DNA of 64,000 nt from Devosia oryziradicis (GTDB lineage Bacteria; Pseudomonadota; Alphaproteobacteria; Rhizobiales; Devosiaceae): assembly GCF_016698645.1 (NCBI RefSeq), contig NZ_CP068047.1, forward strand, positions 1,895,001-1,959,000, given 5' to 3'. The notes beneath the pieces were generated by a model. It ran no database searches. It was not told the origin of the DNA and saw only the letters and a program-made list of their open reading frames with translations. Below are positions 53,201-60,037 of this stretch, in pieces. Made by a program: the position numbers and the translations under genes. Each line of letters opens with the position of its first letter. Positions within the stretch are counted from its first letter, which is position 1.

Positions 53201-55783
53201 TCGGCCTACAAGGTCGGCGACACAGCGCAACTCAAGCTCGATCCGCAATTCGCCGGCACTGCGCTGGTGATGGTGGTGGACAACCGTGTCATCGCCATGG
53301 AGGCCGTCGAGGTCCCCGAAGGCGGCACCACGGTGCCGCTTGAGGTTACCGAGGAATGGGGCCCGGGCGCCTATGTCACGGCGATCCTTTATCGTCCCTC
53401 CGATGCGGCCGAAAAGCGCATGCCTTCACGCGCCCTGGGCCTGGCGTTTGCCGATGTGGAGCCCGGCGATCGCAAGCTCGACGTCTCTCTCGACGCGCCT
53501 GAAGTCACTCTGCCGCGGCAGAGCTTCACCACCACGGTTGAGCTCGGCAACCTGGCTGCAGGGCAGAAGGCCTATGTTGCCGTTGCCGCGGTCGACCTTG
53601 GAATCCTCAACCTTACCAACTTCAAGACGCCCGACCCGGACGGCTGGTATTTCGGCCAGCGCCAGCTCGGCATGGAGGTGCGTGACCTTTATGGTTCGCT
53701 GATCGACCCGACCCAGGGCCTGGCCGGTGCCATGCGCTCGGGCGGCGACGGCGAATCCTCGCGCACCGGCACGCCGCCCGCGACCTCGGTCCTCGTTGCC
53801 CTCCATTCGGGTATTGTCGAGGTCGATGCCGAGGGCAAGGCCACGATCACCTTCGACATGCCGGACTTCTCCGGCACGGTTCGGGTCATGGCCATGGCCT
53901 GGACGGACACGGCAGTGGGGCATGCCTCGGCCGACGTCATCGTTCGCGATCCTGTCGTCGTCACGCTCAGCCCGCCGCGCTTCCTGCGTGTCGGCGATGA
54001 ATCGCGCCTCCTAGTCGAGATCAACAATATCGATGGCGAGTCAGGCACCTACGGCGTTTCGCTCGCAACCGGAAACGGCATTGCCACCCCGGCCGAGGAC
54101 ACGGAGGTCGAGCTCGAAAAGGGCAACCGGACGGCGCTCGAGCTGAACCTTAACGGCATGCAGATCGGCGATTGGCCGGTCGTGCTGACCATTACCGCAC
54201 CCGATGGCAGTACCCAGACCAAGGAACTTCTGCTCGGCGTGCGGCCGACCAGTGCGCCAATTACGACAAGCCGCATGGTGCCCATCAAGGCGGGTGAAAC
54301 CGTCACCATCGGGCCGGACTACTTCGACAGCTACATGGCCAATACCGGGGCGATGACCCTGGCCATCGGCCCGATTGCACGTCTCGACGTGCCCGGCCTG
54401 CTGCTGGCGCTCGACCGTTACCCCTATGGTTGCGCTGAACAGCTCTCGAGCCGTGCGCTGCCGCTGCTTTACCTCAACGACGTGGCCAAACTGCTCGGCA
54501 TCGCGGAGGATGACAAGCTCAACCAGACCGTTATCGACACCATCGCCAACCTCCTGTCCAAGCAGAGTTCGGCCGGTGGCTTCGGCCTCTGGGGGCCATT
54601 CGATGGCGGCGACCTGTGGCTGGACGGCTTCGTCACCGACTTCCTGCTGCGCGCCAAAGCGGCCGGCTACGAGGTGCCCGAGCAGGCCATGACCATGGCC
54701 TTCGACAACCTGGCCAACCAGCTGTCGTATGCCGCCGACTTCGAAAATGGCGGCGAGGACATCGCCTACGCGCTCTACGATCTGGCGCGCGCCGGGCGGG
54801 TGTCGATGGGCGACCTGCGCTACTATCACGAGGCGCGCCTCAACGCCTTCGGTTCGGCACTGGCTCAGGCGCAACTGGGCGCAGCCCTGTCGCTCTATGG
54901 CGATCCGACCCGAGCCAACTCCGCCTTTGCGGCGGCGGTGGCCAAGCTCAGCGAGCCGGACAATGCCCGGCGCTATCGCGCCGACTATGGCACCCGCATG
55001 CGTGATCTGGCGGGCGTGCTGGCCCTGGCAGCCGAGTTCAAGCCCGAGGGTGTGGACCTGACCGACCTTGCCAACCAGTTGGCCAAGCTGCGCGACCGGG
55101 CGAAGTACACCTCTACCCAGGAAGACAGCTGGACCCTGCTGGCCGCTGCGGCTCTGGGCGCCTCGGCGACGGATGGCTCGGTGACGCTCGACGGCGAGGC
55201 CCTGACCGGCCAGGTATACCGCCGCTACGACCAGGCGGGCTTCGAAGCGGTGGAGGTTGCCAATACCGGTGCCATCGACACCGAAGCCAAGGTGACGGTG
55301 ACCGGCTTCCCGGTCGAGCCACCGCCCGAATCCAGCAACGGCTTCACCATCACCCGCGAATACTATCTGCCCGACGGCACGCCGATTGATCCGCAGGCGG
55401 CGCCGATCGCGCAGAACGAGCGGCTGGTCGTGGTGATCCGGGTGCGGCCACAGAACCTTGGATCAGGGCAGTACATGGTGGCCGATCCGCTGCCCGCAGG
55501 CTTCGAGATCGAAAATCCCGACCTCTCGGCCGGCAGTGGCGTGGCCGACTTCAGCTGGCTGACGCTCGACAGCGCCACCCATGTGGAGTCCCGCACCGAC
55601 CAGTATGTGGCGGCCTTCCGCTACTACGACAGCACCAGTACCTTCACCACCGCCTACATGGCGCGTGCAGTGTCGCCGGGTACCTTCGTGTTGCCAGGGG
55701 CCACCGTGGAGGACATGTATCGCCCCGAATTCCGGGCGAACACGGCGGCCGGCGCCATCGAGGTGACGCCGACCGGGCCATGA
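50291..55783 (+). CDS. Bacterial alpha-2-macroglobulin with PAN domain
   Basis: An 1,830-residue periplasmic protease-trap protein (YfaS/ECAM type). A signal peptide (~1-27) is followed by a PAN/apple domain (~30-95, four Cys), a TPR-like helical stretch (~150-260), a chain of macroglobulin beta domains, and a thioester domain. YPYGCAEQ puts the thioester Cys at 1381 and Gln at 1384, so covalent trapping is likely retained. A long alpha/alpha barrel and a C-terminal beta domain follow. It stands just upstream of pbpC, the classic pairing thought to protect a breached cell wall. The ATG follows GGGAGGG. Confidence 0.92.
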   Translation: MLQVAGKLRALGLALLLAMVAPAMAADHKITLLEDADLPGFDYSIIRDTDLDSCSAACADDNICRAFTFNPQAKWCFLKGTAGEPTEFAGATSGRISRAPSPAVTDAVRQAELPFPAQGIIDTARSFAAGLPESDAPPPKVTYAGLVESAEEAVAADNFAAAIVAYKQALAINANDRAVWQALAQAALTQAEAVAGQSDGDGGSSLAYLATSAAMNAFLRSTEVQDRADALAALANAMEYREMWREVIASYRLSLELAANDAVEAHLDEVVAQHGFRVTDHVVDADAASPRICAVFSESLPYSTTDLSAYVVVADMPQASVEAEDQQVCVDGLLHGSRYSIRLRAGLPSVDGEALLKDVVLDVYVPDRSPFVGFANDAYVMPAGLGGGLPITSVNADVAQVMIYRVGDRSIATAVRDGIFQGSLTEYDAEDIADRVGEEVWKGEVDLARGEANELTTTAIPVAETIGQMEAGAYVITAKIKDENSEYWDSVATQWFIVTDIGLTTISGDDGVHAFVRGLDDAQPIAGASVRLVARNNEILGEATTDADGRAIFAPGLARGEGGRAPQLLVAETGDGDYAFLDLSRPAFDLTDRGVEGRPSPGPLDVFATTERGVYRPGETVYLTALLRDERAEAVTGLPLTLEVERPDGVVASKQVLNDRGAGGYFVALPMVEEAMRGSWTARLYADPEGEALSSTSFLVEDFEPERLAFDVTAPEGPMAIGEVTPVDVAAKYLYGATAPNLAVEADAIISPRTTLDAFPGYTFGRVDDTAETSREPLGLVGTTDEAGNAVAEIVLPEPYATTRPLEAQVLLRLVDSNGRTIERSISRPVLATVDRIGIKPTFDDASGLAEGSQASFDIVAVSPEGEAIAKTGLNWTISRIDTNYQWYRNGSTWQWEAITTSREIATGTVDTPEGGPVTIGANVDWGLYRVEVESTGDNPTSSSYEFYAGYYYAEAGSDTPDTLQVALDKSAYKVGDTAQLKLDPQFAGTALVMVVDNRVIAMEAVEVPEGGTTVPLEVTEEWGPGAYVTAILYRPSDAAEKRMPSRALGLAFADVEPGDRKLDVSLDAPEVTLPRQSFTTTVELGNLAAGQKAYVAVAAVDLGILNLTNFKTPDPDGWYFGQRQLGMEVRDLYGSLIDPTQGLAGAMRSGGDGESSRTGTPPATSVLVALHSGIVEVDAEGKATITFDMPDFSGTVRVMAMAWTDTAVGHASADVIVRDPVVVTLSPPRFLRVGDESRLLVEINNIDGESGTYGVSLATGNGIATPAEDTEVELEKGNRTALELNLNGMQIGDWPVVLTITAPDGSTQTKELLLGVRPTSAPITTSRMVPIKAGETVTIGPDYFDSYMANTGAMTLAIGPIARLDVPGLLLALDRYPYGCAEQLSSRALPLLYLNDVAKLLGIAEDDKLNQTVIDTIANLLSKQSSAGGFGLWGPFDGGDLWLDGFVTDFLLRAKAAGYEVPEQAMTMAFDNLANQLSYAADFENGGEDIAYALYDLARAGRVSMGDLRYYHEARLNAFGSALAQAQLGAALSLYGDPTRANSAFAAAVAKLSEPDNARRYRADYGTRMRDLAGVLALAAEFKPEGVDLTDLANQLAKLRDRAKYTSTQEDSWTLLAAAALGASATDGSVTLDGEALTGQVYRRYDQAGFEAVEVANTGAIDTEAKVTVTGFPVEPPPESSNGFTITREYYLPDGTPIDPQAAPIAQNERLVVVIRVRPQNLGSGQYMVADPLPAGFEIENPDLSAGSGVADFSWLTLDSATHVESRTDQYVAAFRYYDSTSTFTTAYMARAVSPGTFVLPGATVEDMYRPEFRANTAAGAIEVTPTGP

Positions 55784-55838
55784 GGTCGTCGCAGACAATT
55801 GGCGGGTTGGAGGGCAAGAACTCTCCTCCCCACCAGCC

Positions 55839-55922
55839 GTCACCCTCGGGCTTGACCCGAGGGCCCTATACTTGCTGTGCGCTCGGTAAGTGCAGAGCCC
55901 TCGGGTCAAGCCCGAGGGTGAC
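55839..55922. repeat. Paired inverted-repeat element, family B copy 1
   Basis: Two 26-bp arms (55839-55864 and 55897-55922) are exact reverse complements with a 32-bp spacer. Each arm is itself palindromic around CTTGA (CCCTCGGG-x5-CCCGAGGG). A degenerate copy is at 58096-58179. Confidence 0.8.
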
Positions 55923-55946
55923 AACCGGTGGGTTGGGTTGGCCTTG

Positions 55947-58061
55947 ATGAGCACCGATCAGCCCAAACCCTTCTTTTGGACCCGCTGGCTGACCCTCACG
56001 GGCTTCAGCATCTTTGTTCTCGCCTGCGCCGGAGCCATCCAGCTCAGCTCGGCGATAACCACCATCTGGGCCACGCTGCCGCCGACGCCCGACGTCGCGA
56101 CGCTGCCGGTTTCCGTCGCCGTCACCGACCGCGACGGTTTGCTGCTCCGACCCTTCACCACAGCCGACGGCCGCTGGCGCCTGCCAGTCGAGCAGGCTGC
56201 CATCGATCCGCGCTTCATCAAGATGCTGATCGCCTATGAGGATCGCGGTTTTGCCGAGCATGACGGCATTGCCTGGAGCTCGATGTTTCGCGCGGCGGGG
56301 CAGTTCATCGGCGCTGGCGGGCGCGTCGTTTCTGGCGGATCGACGCTGACCATGCAGGTGGCCCGCCTGATCGAAGGCGAGCCGACGCGTAACCTCTGGG
56401 GCAAGCTGCGCCAGATGGTGCATGCCGACCGGCTGGAGCACGATCTGAGCAAGGACCAGATCCTCCATCTCTACCTGACGCTGGCGCCTTACGGCGGCAA
56501 TATCGAGGGCATTCGTGCGGCCAGCCTCGCCTATTTCGGCAAGGAGCCGACGCGGTTGACCACCGCCGAGGCGGCGCTCCTCGTGGCCTTGCCCCAATCG
56601 CCCGAGGCGCGCCGGCCTGATCGTGATCCGGTGGCCGCGCAGCGCAGCCGCGACATGGTGCTCGACCGCCTCGTGGCGATGGGAGCACTGCTGGCGGAGG
56701 ACGCTGCGGCCGCCAAGCGCGAGCCGGTGCCAACGGCGCGGCGCGAATTCCCCATGCTGGCCGCCCACATGGCCGAGCAGGCGGTCAAGGCGCAGCCCGC
56801 GGCGCGCGCGGTACGGCTCACCATCGACAAGCGATTGCAGGACGCGCTGGAGCACCTCGCCGCCGGTCGCGCGCGGTTGATCGACCCCAGGGTGTCGGTG
56901 GCTATCGTCGCCGCCGATATAAAAAGCGGCGAGGTTCTTGCCTCGGTGGGGTCGGCAGGTTTGCTCAACAGCGACAGCGCTGGCTTTGTCGACATGACCA
57001 ACGCCGTCCGTTCGCCCGGGTCGACCCTTAAGCCCTTGATCTATGGCCTGGCCTTCGAGCTTGGCCTGGCGCATCCCGAAAGCCTGATCGAAGATCGGCC
57101 CACTGCCTTCGGCGCTTATGTCCCCGTCAACTTCGACGGCTTCAGTCGTGGCACCGTCACCATCCACGATGCCCTCACCGAGTCGCTGAACATTCCCGCA
57201 GTTGTGGTGCTCGACGCGGTCGGGCCGGCGCGGCTGGTGTCACGCCTGCGCCGGGCCCATGCCGATCCGCGGCTGCCGGTCGATACCGCGCCCAGCCTGG
57301 CGGTTGGCCTGGGCGGCGTCGGCATCACCCTGCGCGACCTGGTATCGGTCTATGCGGCGATCGGCAATGGCGGCACGCCCGTCCGGCTTTATGACGGGGT
57401 CGGGCCCAAGCCGGCGGCTGAGATAGCGGCGCCGGTGCTCGATCCTGTGTCGGCCTGGTATGTGTCCGATATCCTGGCCGATGTGCCGCCGCCGCTTAAT
57501 GGCTCGCCGGGCCGCATCGCCTACAAGACCGGCACGTCCTATGGTTATCGCGATGGCTGGGCCATTGGCTTTGATGGCAAGACGGTCGTCGGCGTCTGGG
57601 TCGGCCGGCCCGATGGTGCTCCCGTGCCTGGTCTTTCGGGCATTGTCGGAGCAGCACCTATCCTCTTCGAGGCCTTCGATCGCCTCGGCGACCGCAAGGC
57701 GCCGCTGCCGCGTGCGCCCCAGGGAGCCGTGCTGGCGTCCAACACCGAGCTGCCCACGCCCCTCCGCCGCTTCCGTCACCCCGATGAAGACATGGTGGCC
57801 CGCGTTGCTGCCCCCGAGATCGCCTTTCCCGGCAATGGCGTCGATGTGGACCTCGGGCTGACCGGCGGCGACGCATCGCCGCTGATGGTCAAGGTGCGCA
57901 ACGGCGTGCCGCCGTTCATTTTCTTTGCCAACGGCGCCCCCTTTGGCCGCCCCGAATTTGCCCGCCAGAGCCTGTGGACGCCGGATGGGCCGGGTTATGT
58001 CACGCTTTCGGTGGTCGATGCCGAGGGCAGGGCCGACACGGTGACGGTGTTCTTGAATTGA
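55947..58061 (+). CDS. pbpC: Penicillin-binding protein 1C (bifunctional)
   Basis: A 704-residue class A penicillin-binding protein. After one N-terminal span comes the glycosyltransferase domain (EDRGF at residue ~98, GGSTLTMQ). The transpeptidase domain has S359-T-L-K362, SLN and K527-TGTS. A C-terminal BiPBP_C domain (~620-704) marks it as PBP1C. It is paired with the alpha-2-macroglobulin gene, from which an inverted-repeat element separates it. ATG 55947 was chosen over an upstream GTG-like extension that runs into the repeat. Confidence 0.93.
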   Translation: MSTDQPKPFFWTRWLTLTGFSIFVLACAGAIQLSSAITTIWATLPPTPDVATLPVSVAVTDRDGLLLRPFTTADGRWRLPVEQAAIDPRFIKMLIAYEDRGFAEHDGIAWSSMFRAAGQFIGAGGRVVSGGSTLTMQVARLIEGEPTRNLWGKLRQMVHADRLEHDLSKDQILHLYLTLAPYGGNIEGIRAASLAYFGKEPTRLTTAEAALLVALPQSPEARRPDRDPVAAQRSRDMVLDRLVAMGALLAEDAAAAKREPVPTARREFPMLAAHMAEQAVKAQPAARAVRLTIDKRLQDALEHLAAGRARLIDPRVSVAIVAADIKSGEVLASVGSAGLLNSDSAGFVDMTNAVRSPGSTLKPLIYGLAFELGLAHPESLIEDRPTAFGAYVPVNFDGFSRGTVTIHDALTESLNIPAVVVLDAVGPARLVSRLRRAHADPRLPVDTAPSLAVGLGGVGITLRDLVSVYAAIGNGGTPVRLYDGVGPKPAAEIAAPVLDPVSAWYVSDILADVPPPLNGSPGRIAYKTGTSYGYRDGWAIGFDGKTVVGVWVGRPDGAPVPGLSGIVGAAPILFEAFDRLGDRKAPLPRAPQGAVLASNTELPTPLRRFRHPDEDMVARVAAPEIAFPGNGVDVDLGLTGGDASPLMVKVRNGVPPFIFFANGAPFGRPEFARQSLWTPDGPGYVTLSVVDAEGRADTVTVFLN

Positions 58062-58095
58062 GGTTTTTCGGGGAGCGTTCACCGCCCCACCGCGC

Positions 58096-58179
58096 GTCAC
58101 CCTCGGGCTTGACCCGAGGGCGTTGCACGTACTGATTGCGCCGCAAGTACAGGGCCTTCGGGTCGGGCCCGAGGGTAAC
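58096..58179. repeat. Paired inverted-repeat element, family B copy 2
   Basis: The left arm (58096-58121) is identical to that of copy 1. The right arm (58154-58179) matches at 22 of 26 bases, so the element is decaying. The two copies flank pbpC. Confidence 0.75.
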
Positions 58180-58215
58180 GATCGAGTGGTTGCGCTGTTT
58201 TGTGCGAAACGAAAA

Positions 58216-58233
58216 CGGGCCCCGAAGGGCCCG
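58216..58233 (-). terminator. Terminator of the curlin gene at 58259
   Basis: A 7-bp stem (CGGGCCC with GGGCCCG, loop CGAA), followed on the minus strand by TTTTCGTTTC, 25 bases after the stop. Confidence 0.75.
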
Positions 58234-58258
58234 CCTGAACTCGATGGTGGCGCTAAGC

Positions 58259-58678
58259 CTAGAACCCAAACACCGTCGTGACGCTGGACTGGCCATTGCC
58301 GTTCTGCACGCATTGGCCATTGGTGTTCTCGCCGAACTGGAACAGGCCGCAATTGTTGTTGTTGCCGTTCTGGGAAATGGTGCCGTTGTGGCCATTGCCT
58401 TCCTGGACGATCAGGCCGTGATTGCCCGAGCCATTCTGGTTGAAGCCGGCGGCATTGAAGTTGCCGTGCTGGCTGGCATTGGCGCCTGAGGCCGACAGAC
58501 CCTGCATCAGCGAGAAGAGCTGGAGGCCGGTGCCGAGCGCCTGCTGCTGTTCCGGGTCGGTGGGGGTGAAGCTGATCGACACCTGGCCAGCGGCCATGGC
58601 AGGAGCGGCGAGGGCGGCGACGCCAATGACGGCGGCAGCGACAGCGGCGGCGAAAGTCTTGGTGAACTTGGTGGTCAT
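58259..58678 (-). CDS. Curlin-repeat protein (CsgA/CsgB-like), second
   Basis: A 139-residue secreted protein with a signal peptide (~1-29). A linker (~30-65) is followed by about six short repeats of the curlin pattern Q-x-G-x2-N-x5-Q (for example NQNGSGNHGLIVQEG). Such repeats stack into the cross-beta core of curli amyloid. Two Cys (in NNNNCGLF and GQCVQNG) are unusual for curlin and could be disulfide-linked. ATG with GGGAGAG upstream. It shares two upstream motifs with the curlin gene at 59487. Confidence 0.85.
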   Translation of the reverse strand: MTTKFTKTFAAAVAAAVIGVAALAAPAMAAGQVSISFTPTDPEQQQALGTGLQLFSLMQGLSASGANASQHGNFNAAGFNQNGSGNHGLIVQEGNGHNGTISQNGNNNNCGLFQFGENTNGQCVQNGNGQSSVTTVFGF

Positions 58679-58722
58679 GGCATCTCTCCCTTAGGGGTAT
58701 TGGCATTTGCTGGGGTGTTCCA

Positions 58723-58793
58723 GCCGATGACCCGAGACTAGGTGGACCGGACTGAACCGATCTGGAGCGCGATGTTCAGAATGGGTTCAGCGG
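58723..58793 (-). promoter_or_regulatory. Upstream motif pair of the second curlin gene
   Basis: Read leftward, an 11-bp direct repeat (TGAACCCATTCTGAAC, 96-115 bp before the ATG) is followed by CTCGGGTCATCGGC at 45-58 bp before the ATG. Both recur at the same places upstream of the other curlin gene. Confidence 0.6.
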
Positions 58794-58830
58794 TGAAATT
58801 TGTTTGAGAGGTGATTTGGGTGGGAGCAGA

Positions 58831-58967
58831 ACCTTCACCTCTCCTTCTGGGGGAGAGGTCGACTTGCGAAGCAAGGCGGGCGAGGGGGCCTTTTCTTGAC
58901 GCGGTGATGGGCGAAGGCCCCCTCACCCGGCCTGCGGCCGACCCTCCCCGAAAGGGAGAGGTAAAGA
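58831..58967. repeat. Long imperfect palindromic intergenic element, family A copy 2
   Basis: Arms around 58832-58862 and 58941-58966 pair imperfectly. Inside is the same GGGCGAGGGGGCC/TTTTCTTGACGCG design as in the element at 19631. It separates the second curlin gene from csgH. Confidence 0.65.
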
Positions 58968-58972
58968 AAGCA

Positions 58973-58998
58973 AAGGGCCCCGATTTCACGGGGCCCTT
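58973..58998 (-). terminator. Terminator of csgH
   Basis: A perfect 10-bp stem (AAGGGCCCCG with CGGGGCCCTT, 6-base loop), followed on the minus strand by TTTGCTTTCTTTACC, 22 bases beyond the csgH stop. Confidence 0.82.
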
Positions 58999-59020
58999 CA
59001 GTCAGTCCTGATGATGTGAT

Positions 59021-59404
59021 TCAACGCAGGCTCGCAATGTCCTGGTCGCAATCGATCTTCTTGCCGCCGGCGGTGACGTCGAAGACGACGCTGTAGTTGG
59101 AGCCGGCATTGATCAGCACCTTGCCAAGCGGGGTGGCTTGGTTGGCATTGGCGGTGAAATAGCCGCCCTGGCTGATGTTGGACGAGCCACCATTGCCTGA
59201 GCTTTGGATGGCGAAGCGGTACTCGCCGCTCACAGCGACGGGGCTCAGAATGGTGCCTTCGAGGGCAAGCATGCCGCCCTGCGTGCTTTTGGCGATACCG
59301 CACTGGGTGGCTGTCCCGGAATTGGCGAAACCGGCACCTGCCGCCAGGGTAGCGACCAAAAGGCCGAGGGCGATGGCGCTGCTGCGCCGGGATGGAATGG
59401 TCAT
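59021..59404 (-). CDS. csgH: Curli assembly protein CsgH
   Basis: A 127-residue periplasmic protein with a signal peptide (~1-28) and a small Ig-like beta fold. FAIQSSGNGGSSNISQGGYF near residue 64 and two Cys (~35 and ~119) match CsgH, the alphaproteobacterial counterpart of CsgC that blocks premature curli polymerisation. It lies 82 bp after the first curlin gene on the same strand, with AGGAGG before the ATG. Confidence 0.87.
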   Translation of the reverse strand: MTIPSRRSSAIALGLLVATLAAGAGFANSGTATQCGIAKSTQGGMLALEGTILSPVAVSGEYRFAIQSSGNGGSSNISQGGYFTANANQATPLGKVLINAGSNYSVVFDVTAGGKKIDCDQDIASLR

Positions 59405-59435
59405 GGCTTCCTCCTGAAGTCGGTTGGGGCATGCG

Positions 59436-59461
59436 AGCCGGAAGGGATGGCCCTTCCGGCT
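59436..59461 (-). other. Intercistronic hairpin between curlin and csgH
   Basis: A perfect 11-bp stem (AGCCGGAAGGG with CCCTTCCGGCT, loop ATGG). No T-run follows leftward, so it is more likely an mRNA-stability or attenuating structure than a full terminator. Confidence 0.6.
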
Positions 59462-59486
59462 ATAGGCAGCTCACGTGGGGAGCCGA

Positions 59487-59921
59487 TCAGGGGCAGGCCT
59501 GGACGAAAGCCGTCACGTTGCCCGAACCGGCCTGGGTGACATTGGCGTTGCAACCATTGCCGACCTGCACGCCGGCGGCGACGTTGCCATTGCCGTCCTG
59601 GGTCAGGACTGCGGTGTGGTTGTCGCCAAACTGGCCGACGCCACCGGCATTGTTCCAGCCGTTCTGCCAGACATCGCCGTAGTTGTTGTTGCCCTGCTGG
59701 CCGATGGCGCTGGTGTTGTTGCCGCCGGTCTGGTGGGAAATGCCGGTGTTCCAGTTGCCAGTCTGCTTGACGCCAAACTTGTTGTTCCAGCCGAGCTGGC
59801 TGCCGCCGGTGGCGTTGCCGAAGCCGAACTGGTCGACAAAGATGTCGTTGGACATGGCGGGGGCAGCCGAGGCGCTGATGACGACGGCGGCGACTGCGGT
59901 CATGACGAGCTTGCGGATCAT
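59487..59921 (-). CDS. Curlin-repeat protein (CsgA-like), first
   Basis: A 144-residue secreted amyloid subunit. A signal peptide (~1-23) is followed by a run of Q-x-G-x2-N type repeats almost to the end (QLGWNN, QTGNWN, QQGNNN, QNGWNN, QFGDNH, QDGNGN, QVGNG). Two Cys sit near the C-terminus (GNGCNAN and the penultimate QACP). GGAGAG precedes the ATG. It heads the curlin-csgH unit. No csgE, csgF or csgG export gene is in the window. Confidence 0.88.
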   Translation of the reverse strand: MIRKLVMTAVAAVVISASAAPAMSNDIFVDQFGFGNATGGSQLGWNNKFGVKQTGNWNTGISHQTGGNNTSAIGQQGNNNYGDVWQNGWNNAGGVGQFGDNHTAVLTQDGNGNVAAGVQVGNGCNANVTQAGSGNVTAFVQACP

Positions 59922-59965
59922 TTGGGTCTCTCCTGTCTTGGCTGCGCTCCCTCCGAGCGCTTCTT

Positions 59966-60037
59966 GCCGATGACACGAGGATTAACTGACTGATTTGGAA
60001 CAGCCTCTGAGTGGCGGGTTCAGACTGGGTTCATCGG
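59966..60037 (-). promoter_or_regulatory. Upstream motif pair of the first curlin gene
   Basis: Read leftward, TGAACCCAGTCTGAAC (97-116 bp before the ATG) and CTCGTGTCATCGGC (45-58 bp before it). The first overlaps the 3' end of the ABC-F gene. Confidence 0.6.

Noticed and set aside
55839..58179. Repeats as a CRISPR array or insertion-sequence ends
   Set aside because: Only two copies ~2.2 kb apart, self-palindromic, without regular spacers, cas genes, a transposase or target-site duplications.
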